Of a stretch of 64,000 nt of DNA, positions 50,499-61,202 are shown in pieces; the first letter of the stretch is position 1, and each line of letters starts with the position of its first letter. Origin of the DNA: Candidatus Enterococcus ferrettii (GTDB taxonomy: Bacteria; Bacillota; Bacilli; Lactobacillales; Enterococcaceae). The notes below the pieces were generated by a model that made no database searches, was not told where the DNA came from, and worked only from the letters and a program-made list of their open reading frames with translations. The stretch lies in contig NZ_JAFREL010000045.1 of NCBI RefSeq assembly GCF_017377655.1, positions 1-64,000 of the forward strand, given 5' to 3'. The position numbers were made by a program, and so were the translations under genes.

Positions 50499-50870
50499 CT
50501 ATGCATAAGATTCTATTTCCATAAAATAAGTCTGCTTTAAATGATCAAGCAACGAAGAAATCAATGAATAATCGTAGGAATGATTCTTATAGTTGATTTC
50601 AATACGATAAGAGTTCTTTAAGAAGGAATGATCCTTCAGCTGTGTAATAATTAATTCATCCTGCTGATCATTTTTGAAGTGTAATGATTGCATACATTCG
50701 GAGCGTTTAGGCTTCAACAATTTTCTTAAATTGCGACAAGAATAGAAGCTGACATTACAGTTGCTAGTGTGGGTTTCATCAAGTCCTAATAGTGAATTAA
50801 GCAATAGTTGTTTATCATATTCAGATAGTGTAGCAATAAATTCTTGAGCTGCTGACTGCGAATCTAACAT
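50499..50870 (-). CDS. Hypothetical protein inside the pur cluster
   Basis: A 123-residue protein I cannot assign. It is soluble-looking, with an N-terminal helical segment (AAQEFIATLSEYDKQLLLNSLLG), three cysteines in the middle (CNVSFYSC and a later SEC) and a charged second half ending MEIESYA. It has a good ribosome site (GGGGGAA), its own promoter and a shared terminator, so it is probably a real gene. It sits against the direction of pur transcription, between purB and the purC promoter. A regulatory link is possible but not shown. Confidence 0.7.
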   Translation of the reverse strand: MLDSQSAAQEFIATLSEYDKQLLLNSLLGLDETHTSNCNVSFYSCRNLRKLLKPKRSECMQSLHFKNDQQDELIITQLKDHSFLKNSYRIEINYKNHSYDYSLISSLLDHLKQTYFMEIESYA

Positions 50871-50902
50871 AATAATTCCCCCGATATTATTCTCTCATGT
50901 AA

Positions 50903-50931
50903 AATATATCATCCTTAGAATAAATTGTAAA
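50903..50931 (-). promoter_or_regulatory. Promoter of the orphan minus-strand gene
   Basis: Reading leftward, TTTACA (50926-50931) and TATATT (50903-50908) are 17 bases apart, about 33 bases before the ATG at 50870. Confidence 0.65.
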
Positions 50932-50975
50932 CGTTATCTATGGTCGATACCTTTTTTTGAAATCTCATATTTAGT

Positions 50976-51020
50976 AAAACACGAACGATAGAAAGAAAAA
51001 ATAATTATAATATACGATAA
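50976..51020 (+). promoter_or_regulatory. PurBox motifs upstream of purC
   Basis: AAAACACGAACGATA (50976-50990) is a clear PurBox. A weaker inverted partner (ATACG at 51012-51016) lies at nearly the same distance as in the purE pair. The octamer CGAACGAT recurs at 51070-51077 in the leader. Confidence 0.6.
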
Positions 51021-51024
51021 TATG

Positions 51025-51053
51025 TTGACCCATTTTTTTTGGCTTGTTAAACT
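51025..51053 (+). promoter_or_regulatory. Promoter of purCSQLFMNHD
   Basis: TTGACC (51025-51030) and TAAACT (51048-51053) are 17 bases apart. The leader to the purC GTG is about 65 bases. Confidence 0.7.
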
Positions 51054-51124
51054 ATAGATGATAAAGAAACGAACGATTCATGTTAGATGTGATCGGATTG
51101 TTCATTATGAAGGAGCGTATATCT

Positions 51125-51844
51125 GTGAAAAAAGGAGCATTGCTTTATGAAGGCAAAGCAAAACAATTGTTTAATACCGATGATTCAGATGTTGTATGGG
51201 TAGAGTATTTGAATCAAGCAACAGCTTTAAATGGTGCAAAGAAAGATCAAATTTCTGGTAAAGGCGAACTTAACAATCAGATTACAAGTTTAATTTTTTC
51301 TTATCTGCACCAAGCAGGCATTGAGAATCATTTTATTGAACAGATTTCAAAGACAGAACAATTAATTCGTTCAGTTTCAATTATCCCTCTGGAAGTCGTA
51401 GTTCGAAATGTTGCTGCTGGCAGTTTTTCTAAACGACTGGCAATTACTGAAGGGACTCCTCTAAAATTTCCGATCGTTGAGTTTTACTTTAAAAACGATG
51501 ACTTAGACGATCCAATGATCACCGAAGATCACATCAAAGTATTAGAAATTGCCTCTGAACAAGAAATTGCAGCCTTACGTAAAAAAGCGTTGCAAGTGAA
51601 TGAGGTCCTAAAAAAATTATTCACCGAAATCAATATTCAATTAATTGACTTTAAATTGGAATTTGGCAGGACTGCTAATGGTGATATTCTGCTAGCTGAT
51701 GAAGTTTCACCAGATACCTGCCGTCTGTGGGATTTAACTACAAATGCCCATTTAGATAAAGATATTTATCGCCGTGATTTGGGGGATATCATTCCCGTTT
51801 ATCAAGAAGTTTTCAATCGATTAAACCAACGAAAAGGAGCTTAA
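51125..51844 (+). CDS. purC: SAICAR synthase
   Basis: Joins CAIR and aspartate with ATP. At 239 residues it has the family's length. It starts KKGALLYEGKAKQLF and carries EVVVRNVAAGSFSKR and the DEVSPDTCRLWD motif. The GTG at 51125 is chosen because AAGGAG lies 9 bases upstream and the protein then aligns with known PurC N-termini; the frame opens earlier at 51080 without such a signal. First gene of the long pur transcript. Confidence 0.95.
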   Translation: MKKGALLYEGKAKQLFNTDDSDVVWVEYLNQATALNGAKKDQISGKGELNNQITSLIFSYLHQAGIENHFIEQISKTEQLIRSVSIIPLEVVVRNVAAGSFSKRLAITEGTPLKFPIVEFYFKNDDLDDPMITEDHIKVLEIASEQEIAALRKKALQVNEVLKKLFTEINIQLIDFKLEFGRTANGDILLADEVSPDTCRLWDLTTNAHLDKDIYRRDLGDIIPVYQEVFNRLNQRKGA

Positions 51845-51846
51845 CT

Positions 51847-52101
51847 ATGTATTTTGTAAAAGTTTATGTCACGTATAAAGAATCTGTTTTGGATCCTCAG
51901 GGAGAAGCTGTGAAAGGAGCAGTTCATCGTTTGGGGTATGAAGAAATTGAAGAAATTCGGATTGGTAAATATTTCGAAATGAAAGTAGCCAAAAGTGATC
52001 GTTCTATCGAAGAAATGATTGAAGAGGTTTGTGACAAGTTGTTGGCAAATATCAACATGGAAACGTATCGTTTTGAAATCCTTGAGATGGAGGAAGTCTA
52101 G
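51847..52101 (+). CDS. purS: Phosphoribosylformylglycinamidine synthase subunit PurS
   Basis: The small dimeric subunit (84 residues) that joins PurL and PurQ in the FGAM synthase of Gram-positive bacteria. The sequence [19 protein letters not shown] is typical. It starts 2 bases after purC, with AAGGAG at the end of purC. purQ starts 1 base after its stop. Confidence 0.95.
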   Translation: MYFVKVYVTYKESVLDPQGEAVKGAVHRLGYEEIEEIRIGKYFEMKVAKSDRSIEEMIEEVCDKLLANINMETYRFEILEMEEV

Positions 52102-52102
52102 C

Positions 52103-52783
52103 ATGAAGTTTGCTGTCGTTGTTTTTCCGGGTTCTAACTGCGATATGGATATGTACTGGGCGATGAAAGAGATCATGGGTGCGGATTGCGAATACGTTCG
52201 TTATGATGCTTCTAGTTTAGAAGGCTTCGACGGAGTGCTGCTACCCGGCGGATTTTCTTACGGCGATTATTTGCGCTGTGGGGCAATTGCTCGTTTTGCT
52301 ACTATTATGAATGAAGTAGTTCGTTTTGCTCAAGAAGGTAAACCAGTTTTTGGTACCTGTAATGGATTCCAAATATTAACTGAAGCAGGGTTGCTGCCAG
52401 GAGCTTTGCGTCGTAATGATACATTAAAATTTATCAGCAAAATTACTCCGTTAGCAGTTGTGAATAATCAAACGAAATTTACCAGTGAGTATGAGCAAGA
52501 TGAGACGATACAGATTCCTGTGGCCCATGGTGAAGGCAATTACTATTGTGACGAAGAAACTTTGGCGGAGCTAAAGGCTAACAATCAAATAGTTTTCGCT
52601 TATGAAGGAGAAAATATTAATGGTAGTGTAGAGAACATTGCTGGAATAATTAACAAACAAGGCAATGTTCTAGGTATGATGCCTCATCCAGAACGAGCTA
52701 TGGAAAAAATACTAGGCTCAGAAGACGGCAAAAAGTTCTTTGCCTCAATTTTAAGAAACTTCGGAAAGGTGAACGCTAACTAA
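52103..52783 (+). CDS. purQ: Phosphoribosylformylglycinamidine synthase, glutaminase subunit
   Basis: The class I glutamine amidotransferase subunit that feeds ammonia to PurL. The 226-residue protein has the nucleophile Cys86 in FGTCNGFQ and the HPERAM segment with the His of the triad. The ATG at 52103 follows GGAGG in the end of purS; a longer overlapping frame is spurious. The stop overlaps purL's ATG. Confidence 0.96.
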   Translation: MKFAVVVFPGSNCDMDMYWAMKEIMGADCEYVRYDASSLEGFDGVLLPGGFSYGDYLRCGAIARFATIMNEVVRFAQEGKPVFGTCNGFQILTEAGLLPGALRRNDTLKFISKITPLAVVNNQTKFTSEYEQDETIQIPVAHGEGNYYCDEETLAELKANNQIVFAYEGENINGSVENIAGIINKQGNVLGMMPHPERAMEKILGSEDGKKFFASILRNFGKVNAN

Positions 52784-55002
52784 TGATAAATGTAGAACCG
52801 ACACCACAACAAATTAAAGATCAGCGCATTTATGCCGAGTGGGGATTAACAGATGAAGAATACCGCCTAATTTCTGAGGATATCTTGGATCGTATGCCAA
52901 ATTATACGGAAACAGGCCTATTTTCTGTTATGTGGAGTGAACATTGCTCGTACAAAAATTCTAAACCGGTTTTGCGGAAGTTCCCAACTGAAGGAAAACA
53001 AGTATTACAAGGCCCTGGTGAAGGTGCTGGGATAGTTGATATTGGTGATGGACAAGCAGTTGTATTTAAAGCTGAAAGTCATAATCATCCATCGGCAGTT
53101 GAACCTTATGAAGGAGCCGCTACTGGTGTAGGAGGAATTATTCGGGATATTTTCAGTATGGGAGCTCGTCCAATTGCGTGTTTAGATTCATTACGCTTTG
53201 GTGAATTAGATAATGCTCGTACGAAATATTTATTAGAGGAAGTAGTAGCAGGTATTAGCGGCTACGGTAACTGTATTGGAATTCCTACTGTTGGTGGCGA
53301 AGTAGCCTTTGATCCATGCTATGAAGGTAATCCATTGGTAAATGCTATGTGTGTTGGATTGATTGATCATAAAGATATCCAAAAGGGCCAAGCTAAAGGT
53401 GTAGGTAATTCGATTATGTATGTCGGGGCAAAAACTGGTCGTGATGGTATTCATGGTGCAACTTTCGCTTCAGAAGAATTTGTTGAGGGCGAAGAGCAGC
53501 AGCGTTCAGCAGTTCAGGTTGGGGATCCATTTATGGAAAAGCTGCTTTTAGAAGCTTGTTTAGAACTAATTTTAGAACACGCTGATATTTTAGTAGGCAT
53601 TCAAGATATGGGGGCAGCGGGTTTAGTATCTTCAAGTGCTGAAATGGCCTCAAAAGCTGGATCAGGCTTAAAATTATATCTCGATGATGTTCCACAACGG
53701 GAAACTAATATGACACCGTATGAAATGATGCTATCAGAATCTCAAGAACGTATGTTGATTTGTGTTGAACAGGGCCATGAAGCTGAAGTAGTTGAGTTGT
53801 TCAAAAAGTATGAATTGGATGCTGTAACAATAGGTGAAGTAACTGATGATGGAATGTATCGCTTGTACCATCATGGAGCTGAAGTAGCGAACTTACCAGT
53901 AGATGCTTTAGCTGAAGATGCACCAGTTTACGAAAATGAACGGACTGAACCAGCTCGTATTCAGAAATTTGCAGCAATGGCTGATTTTGTTCCAAAAGTA
54001 GAAAATGCCACTGAGACTTTATTAGAATTATTAAAACAACCAACTGTTGCTTCAAAGCGTTCGATCTATGAAACCTACGATTCGCAGGTACGTACTAACA
54101 CAGTTGTCCGACCAGGAAGCGACGCGGCTGTATTGCGTGTTCGTGGAACGAATAAAGCATTAGCGATGACTACTGACTGCAATGCTCGCTACTTATATTT
54201 GAATCCAGAAATTGGTGGGCAAATTGCGGTTGCTGAAGCAGCTCGCAACATTGTGGCGTCTGGTGGACAGCCGCTAGCCATAACAGATTGTTTGAATTAT
54301 GGTTCTCCAGAAAAGCCAGAAGTATTCTGGGAATTGTGGACTTCTGCAGATGGGATTTCAGAAGCGTGTCGTACATTGAACACACCAGTTATCTCGGGGA
54401 ATGTTTCCTTATACAATGAAACTAATGGAAAAGCAATCTATCCGACACCAATGATTGGTATGGTTGGCTTAATTGAAGACCTGAATCATATCACCACCCA
54501 AGAATTCAAACAAGCGGGAGACTTGGTGTATGTAATTGGAAAAACTAGTGATGATTTTAACGGGTCTGAGATTCAAAAAATGAAGCTTGGGCGTATCGAA
54601 GGAAAATTGATGAACTTTGATCTAGCTACTGAGAAAGCAAACCAAGAGATGATGCTGAAAGCTATCAAAGCGGGATACGTTTCAAGCTGTCATGATTGTG
54701 CAGAAGGTGGCTTAGCAGTAGCGATTGCTGAAGCAGCTTTTTCTAATGAATTGGGTGTGGACGTGAAATTGGCACTTTCTAAAGAAAAATTATTTGCTGA
54801 AACTCAATCACGTTTCGTTGTTTCTATTCCAACAGTGCAACAAGCAGCTTTTGAAGAACTAATGGGAACAAAGGCTCAGTTGATTGGTGAAGTGACTAAC
54901 AGTGGTGAATTGATAATTCAAGCAGAGAACGCTCGTATTCAAGTTGCAACTAAGACGGCCGCACAATTATGGGAGGAAGCTATTCCATGTCTTATGAAGT
55001 AA
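52783..55002 (+). CDS. purL: Phosphoribosylformylglycinamidine synthase, synthetase subunit
   Basis: The ATP-dependent subunit that makes FGAM from FGAR with ammonia from PurQ. At 739 residues it is the short PurL used with PurS and PurQ. Motifs include [13 protein letters not shown], the [11 protein letters not shown] loop, [10 protein letters not shown] and [11 protein letters not shown]. It overlaps purQ by one base and the start of purF by 16 bases. Confidence 0.97.
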   Translation: MINVEPTPQQIKDQRIYAEWGLTDEEYRLISEDILDRMPNYTETGLFSVMWSEHCSYKNSKPVLRKFPTEGKQVLQGPGEGAGIVDIGDGQAVVFKAESHNHPSAVEPYEGAATGVGGIIRDIFSMGARPIACLDSLRFGELDNARTKYLLEEVVAGISGYGNCIGIPTVGGEVAFDPCYEGNPLVNAMCVGLIDHKDIQKGQAKGVGNSIMYVGAKTGRDGIHGATFASEEFVEGEEQQRSAVQVGDPFMEKLLLEACLELILEHADILVGIQDMGAAGLVSSSAEMASKAGSGLKLYLDDVPQRETNMTPYEMMLSESQERMLICVEQGHEAEVVELFKKYELDAVTIGEVTDDGMYRLYHHGAEVANLPVDALAEDAPVYENERTEPARIQKFAAMADFVPKVENATETLLELLKQPTVASKRSIYETYDSQVRTNTVVRPGSDAAVLRVRGTNKALAMTTDCNARYLYLNPEIGGQIAVAEAARNIVASGGQPLAITDCLNYGSPEKPEVFWELWTSADGISEACRTLNTPVISGNVSLYNETNGKAIYPTPMIGMVGLIEDLNHITTQEFKQAGDLVYVIGKTSDDFNGSEIQKMKLGRIEGKLMNFDLATEKANQEMMLKAIKAGYVSSCHDCAEGGLAVAIAEAAFSNELGVDVKLALSKEKLFAETQSRFVVSIPTVQQAAFEELMGTKAQLIGEVTNSGELIIQAENARIQVATKTAAQLWEEAIPCLMK

Positions 55003-56426
55003 GAAGCTTAAATGAAGAATGTGGCGTATTCGGCATCTGGGGTCACCCAGATGCTTCTCGCGTCACTTATTTTGGTTTGCACAGTTTGCAGCATCGGGGA
55101 CAAGAAGGTGCTGGAATTGTAGCCAATAATAACGGGAAATTGATCGGATATCGTGGTTTAGGATTATTGTCTGAGGTATTTGAAGATGACCAGCAGTTAG
55201 AAAAATTAGCAGGTCAAGCTGCAATAGGTCACGTCCGTTATGCGACAGCTGGTAACGGCAGTGTGGACAACATTCAACCATTTCTGTTTAAATTTTACGA
55301 TGGCGATTTGGCTTTAGCTCATAATGGTAATTTGACTAACGCTAAAAGCTTGCGTAAAGAGTTGGAGAAGGATGGTGCAATTTTTCATTCGAATTCTGAT
55401 ACTGAAATTTTGATGCACTTAATCCGTCGCAGTCAAAAAGAAACTTTTTTGGATCGACTAAAAGAATCCCTGAATGCCGTAAAGGGCGGCTTTGCTTATC
55501 TAATTGCGACAGAAGATTCGATGGTAGCAGCATTAGATGCCAATGGATTTCGACCTTTATCAATTGGTCGCATGGTAAACGGAGCCTATGTAGTAGCTTC
55601 AGAAACCTGCGCCTTAGAGGTTGTTGGTGCTGAATTCATTCAGGATGTGAATCCTGGAGAAATCATCATTATTAATGATGAAGGGTTAACGGTTGATCAC
55701 TTTACCGAAGATACACAGCATGCAATTTGTTCAATGGAATATATTTATTTTGCTCGTCCAGATTCAAATATTGCTGGTGTGAACGTTCATAGTGCTCGGA
55801 AAAAAATGGGTAAAACATTGGCAAAAGAATCACCTGTAGACGCTGATATGGTTGTCGGCGTTCCAAATTCTTCGCTTTCCGCTGCCAGTGGTTATGCTGA
55901 AGCTTCCGGTATCCCTTACGAAATGGGATTAGTAAAAAATCAATATGTTGCGCGCACTTTTATTCAGCCGACCCAAGAATTGCGGGAGCAAGGGGTTCGC
56001 ATGAAGCTCTCAGCCGTGAGTGGTGTGGTAGAGGGTAAAAAAGTAATTATGGTTGATGATTCAATCGTTCGGGGAACCACAAGCCGTCGAATTGTTAATC
56101 TTTTAAAAGAAGCTGGAGCTAAAGAGGTACATGTTCGTATTGCTTCGCCGCCTTTACGTTATCCTTGTTTTTATGGAATTGATATTCAGACACGCAAAGA
56201 ATTAATAGCTGCCAATCATACGGTAGATGAAATTCGTGAATGTATAGAAGCCGATTCGCTTTCATTTTTGAGCGAGGATGGTTTGATCCAGTCGATTGGA
56301 TTAAATTTCGACGCACCGTATTCTGGTTTGTGTATGGCTTATTTTAACGGGGATTTTCCAACGCCGTTGTACGATTATGAAGAACAATACCAAGCATCAC
56401 TAAAAGAAAAAATATCTTTTTTCTAA
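54987..56426 (+). CDS. purF: Amidophosphoribosyltransferase
   Basis: The first committed step: PRPP plus glutamine to phosphoribosylamine. The 479-residue protein starts at ATG 54987 after GGGAGGAAG. An 11-residue propeptide precedes the catalytic Cys12 (CGVFGIWG), as in B. subtilis. The PRPP site reads [13 protein letters not shown]. Of the four cysteines that bind the iron-sulfur cluster in B. subtilis, three remain (Cys248, Cys394, Cys449) and one is replaced by Ser446. Confidence 0.96.
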   Translation: MSYEVRSLNEECGVFGIWGHPDASRVTYFGLHSLQHRGQEGAGIVANNNGKLIGYRGLGLLSEVFEDDQQLEKLAGQAAIGHVRYATAGNGSVDNIQPFLFKFYDGDLALAHNGNLTNAKSLRKELEKDGAIFHSNSDTEILMHLIRRSQKETFLDRLKESLNAVKGGFAYLIATEDSMVAALDANGFRPLSIGRMVNGAYVVASETCALEVVGAEFIQDVNPGEIIIINDEGLTVDHFTEDTQHAICSMEYIYFARPDSNIAGVNVHSARKKMGKTLAKESPVDADMVVGVPNSSLSAASGYAEASGIPYEMGLVKNQYVARTFIQPTQELREQGVRMKLSAVSGVVEGKKVIMVDDSIVRGTTSRRIVNLLKEAGAKEVHVRIASPPLRYPCFYGIDIQTRKELIAANHTVDEIRECIEADSLSFLSEDGLIQSIGLNFDAPYSGLCMAYFNGDFPTPLYDYEEQYQASLKEKISFF

Positions 56427-56472
56427 ATTAGAATTAAGCACCAAACGAATGAGAAAAAAAGGGGCGAATATA

Positions 56473-57519
56473 GTGGGAAACGCGTATGCAAAAGCCGGCG
56501 TTGATGTAGAAGCTGGTTATGAAGTAGTAGAGCGAATCAAAAAGCACGTAAAAAGAACTGAACGCAAGGGTGTCATGGGAGCGATTGGTGGATTTGGCGG
56601 TTGTTTCGATTTAAGTCAATTCGATTTGAAAGAACCTGTTTTAGTCTCTGGTACAGACGGAGTTGGAACTAAATTGATGGTGGCCATTCAATCAGATCAG
56701 CATGATCAAATCGGTATTGATTGTGTTGCTATGTGTGTAAACGACATCGTTGCTCAAGGTGCTGAACCACTCTATTTTTTAGACTATATTGCAACTGGTA
56801 AAAACATTCCAGCTCGTTTGGAACAAGTAGTAGCTGGCGTGGCAGAAGGTTGTGTTCAAGCTGGTGCCGCTTTAATCGGGGGAGAAACAGCAGAAATGCC
56901 TGGCATGTATAGTGAAGACGATTATGATTTAGCTGGATTTACTGTAGGAATTGCTGAAAAAAGTCAAATGATCACTGGTGAAAAAATTCAAGCAGGGGAT
57001 GTCTTAATTGGTTTGTCTTCTTCAGGAATTCATTCAAATGGTTATTCTTTAGTACGTAAAATTTTCTTTGAACAGCATAAATTAGCAATCGATGCTAAAA
57101 TTCCTGAACTGGCAAATAAAAAATTAGCTGACGAACTACTAACACCAACCAAAATCTATGTTTCCGCTGTTTTACCATTAGTAAAACAAGAATTAGTGAA
57201 TGGCATTGCTCATGTAACTGGCGGTGGTTTTGTTGAAAATATTCCACGGATGCTACCGGATAATTTAGCTTGTGAAATTAATTTGGGAACTTGGCCAGTT
57301 TTACCAATTTTTAAAGTAATGGAAAAATACGGTGAAATTCCAGCCATGGAAATGTATGAAATTTTCAATATGGGTATTGGGATGGTACTAGCTGTTTCTC
57401 CTGAAAAAGTTTCGCAGGTAGAAGCGACCTTGAAGAGTGAAAAAGAAGAGTTTTATACGATTGGACAAGTAGTGGATCGTAAAGACACGCCAATCAGCTT
57501 TAAAGGAGCTCAGCTATGA
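56473..57519 (+). CDS. purM: Phosphoribosylformylglycinamidine cyclo-ligase
   Basis: Closes the imidazole ring, making AIR from FGAM. The protein has 348 residues with a GTG start at 56473 after AAGGGGCG, giving the usual N-terminus [16 protein letters not shown]; an ATG eight codons earlier lacks a good signal. Motifs include [21 protein letters not shown] and [11 protein letters not shown]. It overlaps purN by 4 bases (ATGA). Confidence 0.94.
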   Translation: MGNAYAKAGVDVEAGYEVVERIKKHVKRTERKGVMGAIGGFGGCFDLSQFDLKEPVLVSGTDGVGTKLMVAIQSDQHDQIGIDCVAMCVNDIVAQGAEPLYFLDYIATGKNIPARLEQVVAGVAEGCVQAGAALIGGETAEMPGMYSEDDYDLAGFTVGIAEKSQMITGEKIQAGDVLIGLSSSGIHSNGYSLVRKIFFEQHKLAIDAKIPELANKKLADELLTPTKIYVSAVLPLVKQELVNGIAHVTGGGFVENIPRMLPDNLACEINLGTWPVLPIFKVMEKYGEIPAMEMYEIFNMGIGMVLAVSPEKVSQVEATLKSEKEEFYTIGQVVDRKDTPISFKGAQL

Positions 57520-58088
57520 GATTAGCTGTTCTAGCTTCAGGTAATGGCTCAAATTTCGAGGCAATTATACAAGCGGTTGAGGTGGGTGAAATTCCAGCTG
57601 AAATAGTTTTATTGTTTGCTGATCATCATGATGCGTATGTATTAAAACGTGCCAAGGATCATAATATTCCATATGTTTCGTTTGAGCTGAAAGAGTTTGA
57701 GGACAAGCAAGCGTATGAAGCAGCATTATTAGAGCTTTTAGCTGACCATGAAATTGAGCTTATCGTTTTAGCAGGATATATGCGGATTATTGGTAAAAGT
57801 CTGCTGCAGGCTTACGCAAATAGAATTATAAACCTTCATCCAGCATTGTTACCAAATTTTCCAGGTTTACACGGCATCCGAGATGCTTATGACGCGAAAG
57901 TCAGTGAGACTGGCGTGACGGTTCATTACATTGACAGCGGTGTAGATACTGGGCCGATTATTGCTCAAGAAGCGGTTAAGATCGAATCGTCGGATACATT
58001 AGAACAATTGGAAGAAAAAATTCATCAAGTAGAACATCAGCTCTATCCACGAGTAATTGCTGAAATTGTAAAGGAGATTCAAAGATGA
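57516..58088 (+). CDS. purN: Phosphoribosylglycinamide formyltransferase
   Basis: Transfers a formyl group from 10-formyl-tetrahydrofolate to GAR. The 190-residue protein has the [12 protein letters not shown] start and the catalytic Asn-His-Asp set in NLHPALLP and in [13 protein letters not shown]. It overlaps both purM and purH by 4 bases, indicating coupled translation. Confidence 0.96.
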   Translation: MRLAVLASGNGSNFEAIIQAVEVGEIPAEIVLLFADHHDAYVLKRAKDHNIPYVSFELKEFEDKQAYEAALLELLADHEIELIVLAGYMRIIGKSLLQAYANRIINLHPALLPNFPGLHGIRDAYDAKVSETGVTVHYIDSGVDTGPIIAQEAVKIESSDTLEQLEEKIHQVEHQLYPRVIAEIVKEIQR

Positions 58089-59620
58089 GACGAGCACTAA
58101 TTAGTGTATCAGATAAAACAGGAATTGTAGAATTTACCAAAGGTTTAGTTGAACAAGGAATCGAGGTTATTTCAACTGGTGGAACTAAGAAAGTGTTGGA
58201 TGAGGCAGGAATTGCAACATTAGCAATTGATGAAGTAACTGGTTTTCCAGAAATGATGGACGGACGGGTAAAAACATTACATCCCAAAATTCACGGTGGA
58301 CTACTGGGCCGTCGAGATGTAGTGGAGCACATGAGTGCAATGAAGAAACATGATATCCAACCGATTGATTTTGTTTGTGTAAATTTATACCCTTTCAAAG
58401 AAACCATCAGCAGGTCTAGTGTTACTGAAGAGGAAGCGATTGAAAATATCGATATCGGAGGACCAAGCATGCTGCGTTCAGCTGCTAAAAACTTCAATGC
58501 AGTAACAGTGGTCGTTGATCCGAAAGATTATGAAGTTGTTTTGAGCGAATTAAAGGAAGAACAGAAAACTACCTTAGAAACACGAAAACGTTTGGCTGCT
58601 AAGGTTTTCCGACACACAGCAGCATACGATGCCTTAATTGCGGAGTATCTGACTAAAGCAGTGGAGGAAACTAAACCAGAAAAATTGACCTTGACGTACG
58701 ATTTGAAGCAGACCTTGCGTTACGGTGAGAATAGCCACCAAAACGCTGCGTTTTATCAATCTGCCTTGCCTGTATCGTTTTCGATTGCCAGCGCCAAACA
58801 GCTGCATGGTAAAGAACTATCTTATAATAATATCAAAGATGCAGATGCTGCTTTACGAATTATACGTGAATTCGAAGAACCAACGGTGGTAGCTTTAAAG
58901 CATATGAATCCCTGTGGAATTGGCAGCGGTAGAACAATTGCTGAAGCCTATCAATTTGCTTATGAAGCAGATCCAAAATCAATTTTTGGTGGAATCTTGA
59001 TTGCTAATCGTCCGATTGATTTAAAAACTGCGGAAGAAATGCACAAACTGTTCTTAGAAATTATTGTGGCACCTGCTTTTGATCAAGAGGCTTTTGATTT
59101 ATTAGCTTCAAAGAAAAATCTGCGATTGATGCAATTAGACTTTGATCAAATGAAGGAAAATTACTCTCCAGAGACTGTTTCTGTTTTAGGTGGGTTACTG
59201 GTTCAAGACCAAGATTTAGTAACTGAAACTCCTGATACTTGGGAGATAGCGACTGATCGCAAACCAACTGAAGAAGAATTGAAGGCCTTGAGCTTTGCTT
59301 GGAAAGCAGTTAAACATGTGAAGTCCAATGCGATTGTTGTAGCAAATGAACACCAAACAGTTGGTATTGGTGCAGGCCAAATGAATCGGGTTGGTTCAGT
59401 TGAGATTGCATTAGAACAGGCCAAAGAAAAAATGGATGGCGCTGTTTTAGCCAGCGATGCGTACTTCCCAATGGATGATAGTGTAGAGTATGCAGCACAG
59501 CACGGTATCAAAGCAATAGTTCAACCGGGTGGAAGCATTCGTGACAAGGACTCTATTGCTATGGCAAATAAATATGGTGTTGCTATGGTTTTCACTGGCG
59601 GACGGCACTTCAGACATTAA
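58085..59620 (+). CDS. purH: AICAR transformylase / IMP cyclohydrolase
   Basis: A bifunctional enzyme for the last two steps to IMP. The N-terminal 200 residues form the cyclohydrolase ([23 protein letters not shown]). The rest is the transformylase, with the KHMNPCGIG motif and [10 protein letters not shown] near the end. The 511-residue length is normal. Confidence 0.97.
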   Translation: MRRALISVSDKTGIVEFTKGLVEQGIEVISTGGTKKVLDEAGIATLAIDEVTGFPEMMDGRVKTLHPKIHGGLLGRRDVVEHMSAMKKHDIQPIDFVCVNLYPFKETISRSSVTEEEAIENIDIGGPSMLRSAAKNFNAVTVVVDPKDYEVVLSELKEEQKTTLETRKRLAAKVFRHTAAYDALIAEYLTKAVEETKPEKLTLTYDLKQTLRYGENSHQNAAFYQSALPVSFSIASAKQLHGKELSYNNIKDADAALRIIREFEEPTVVALKHMNPCGIGSGRTIAEAYQFAYEADPKSIFGGILIANRPIDLKTAEEMHKLFLEIIVAPAFDQEAFDLLASKKNLRLMQLDFDQMKENYSPETVSVLGGLLVQDQDLVTETPDTWEIATDRKPTEEELKALSFAWKAVKHVKSNAIVVANEHQTVGIGAGQMNRVGSVEIALEQAKEKMDGAVLASDAYFPMDDSVEYAAQHGIKAIVQPGGSIRDKDSIAMANKYGVAMVFTGGRHFRH

Positions 59621-59634
59621 TGGGGAGGAAATAA

Positions 59635-60885
59635 ATGAGAGTATTAATTATCGGCAGTGGTGGACGTGAACATGCTATTGCAAAGAAAATTCTTTCCAGT
59701 CCTAAAGTAAGCGATGTGTTTTGTGCAATGGGAAACCCTGGGATGGAAAAAGACGGCATTCAAACGGTTGCGATTCAAGAAGACAACCATTCAGAATTAA
59801 TTAAGTTCGCTAAAGACCAGCAAATTTCTTGGACCTTTGTGGGTCCAGAAGTTCCTTTGCTGAATGGAATTGTAGATGATTTTCAGGCGGCCAACTTAAA
59901 AATCTTCGGACCAAATAAAAAGGCAGCAATGATTGAAGGATCAAAGGAATTTGCCAAAGAGATTATGGTGAATAACCAGATCCCAACTGCGGATTACCAA
60001 GCCTTTACTAATTACGAAGAAGCCGTTTCTTATGTAAAAGAAAAAGGTGCGCCGATTGTCATTAAAGCAGATGGATTAGCAGCGGGTAAGGGCGTTACAG
60101 TTGCTATGACATTGGATGAAGCTTTGGCTGCCTTGAAGGAAATGATGACAGATTTAAAATTTGGAGCAAGTGGTTCAAAAGTGGTTGTGGAAGAATTTCT
60201 TGAAGGAGAAGAATTTTCATTGCTTGCCTTTGTTCGCAATGAAGAGGTTTATCCGATGGTAATCTCTCAGGATCATAAGCGTGCATATGATCAGGATAAA
60301 GGACCAAACACTGGAGGTATGGGAGCCTATTCTCCCGTTCCACAAATTTCTGAAGCTACTGTACAACAGGCGATTGAAAAAGTACTTTATCCAGCAGCCA
60401 TCGGCATGGTGAAAAATGATACACCCTTTACGGGGATTTTATATGCCGGTTTAATTGCAACAGGAGCTGGTCCTAAAGTAATTGAATTCAATGCTCGCTT
60501 TGGCGATCCGGAAACCCAGGTAGTTCTCCCGCGAATGGAGAGTGATTTAACAATAGTACTTGATGATCTGATAAATGGCAAAAAGCCTCAGTTGAATTGG
60601 AAGGAAAATGCCGCTGTGGGAGTAGTAATCGCTGCTGAAGGTTATCCGGGATCCTACAAAAAAGACATACCAATACCGAACTTTACCGAAGATGTTACCG
60701 TTTATTATGCTGGAGTAGCTGGAGAAAAAGACCAGTTGAAATCTTCAGGAGGGCGAGTATTTTTAATTGAAGCTGAAGCAGCAACTATCCAAGAAGCACA
60801 GACTAAGGTCTATCAAGCATTAAAATCAGTTGATACCACTGATTTTTTCTATCGTAATGATATAGGAGATAAAAGTAAACAGTAA
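59635..60885 (+). CDS. purD: Phosphoribosylamine--glycine ligase
   Basis: An ATP-grasp ligase making GAR from phosphoribosylamine and glycine. The 416-residue protein has the VLIIGSGGREHAIA start, PIVIKADGLAAGKGV and FNARFGDPE motifs. GGGGAGG precedes the ATG. It is the last gene of the operon and is followed by a terminator. Confidence 0.97.
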   Translation: MRVLIIGSGGREHAIAKKILSSPKVSDVFCAMGNPGMEKDGIQTVAIQEDNHSELIKFAKDQQISWTFVGPEVPLLNGIVDDFQAANLKIFGPNKKAAMIEGSKEFAKEIMVNNQIPTADYQAFTNYEEAVSYVKEKGAPIVIKADGLAAGKGVTVAMTLDEALAALKEMMTDLKFGASGSKVVVEEFLEGEEFSLLAFVRNEEVYPMVISQDHKRAYDQDKGPNTGGMGAYSPVPQISEATVQQAIEKVLYPAAIGMVKNDTPFTGILYAGLIATGAGPKVIEFNARFGDPETQVVLPRMESDLTIVLDDLINGKKPQLNWKENAAVGVVIAAEGYPGSYKKDIPIPNFTEDVTVYYAGVAGEKDQLKSSGGRVFLIEAEAATIQEAQTKVYQALKSVDTTDFFYRNDIGDKSKQ

Positions 60886-60897
60886 TCAAAATTAATT

Positions 60898-60935
60898 CGT
60901 CAGCTGTCCGTATTCATTGGGCAGCTGCTTTTTTG
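60898..60935 (+). terminator. Terminator of the pur operon
   Basis: CAGCTGTCC pairs with GGGCAGCTG (one G-T) around a 9-base loop, followed by six T. Confidence 0.88.
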
Positions 60936-61010
60936 TGTAAGATTCTATAATTGAAAATTTAAGTGAGAATTTTTAATTCTTTACAACTAGCTATTTAAAA
61001 GTACTTTACA

Positions 61011-61042
61011 AAAACTCATCAAATTAGTTCTCGATGGGTTTT
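61011..61042 (+). terminator. Additional hairpin with T run
   Basis: AAAACTCATC pairs with GATGGGTTTT (one G-T) and is followed by a T run. It may back up the pur terminator. Confidence 0.55.
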
Positions 61043-61137
61043 TAGTGGGAATAATTCAAATGGTTTTATCAACTAAATGAAAGCGCCATTTAGCATATCT
61101 TTGCAAATCAGAAAGAACATTGCATTTAAAATGACAG

Positions 61138-61163
61138 AATCAGTTTAAAATGGTAAACTGATT
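61138..61163 (+). promoter_or_regulatory. 10-bp inverted repeat before the aldo/keto reductase gene
   Basis: AATCAGTTTA (61138-61147) and TAAACTGATT (61154-61163) are perfect inverted copies with a 6-base spacer. The left part overlaps a possible -10 box (TTTAAA or TAAAAT), with a TTGCAT about 20 bases upstream. It looks like an operator for a dimeric regulator. Confidence 0.6.
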
Positions 61164-61202
61164 ATGATAAAACGATTAGAGAATCGGAAAAGGGGATATT
61201 TC

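Noticed and set aside
56420..56450. PurBox-like CAAACGAATG between purF and purM
   Set aside because: Only one weak copy, no promoter nearby, and it lies inside a coupled operon.
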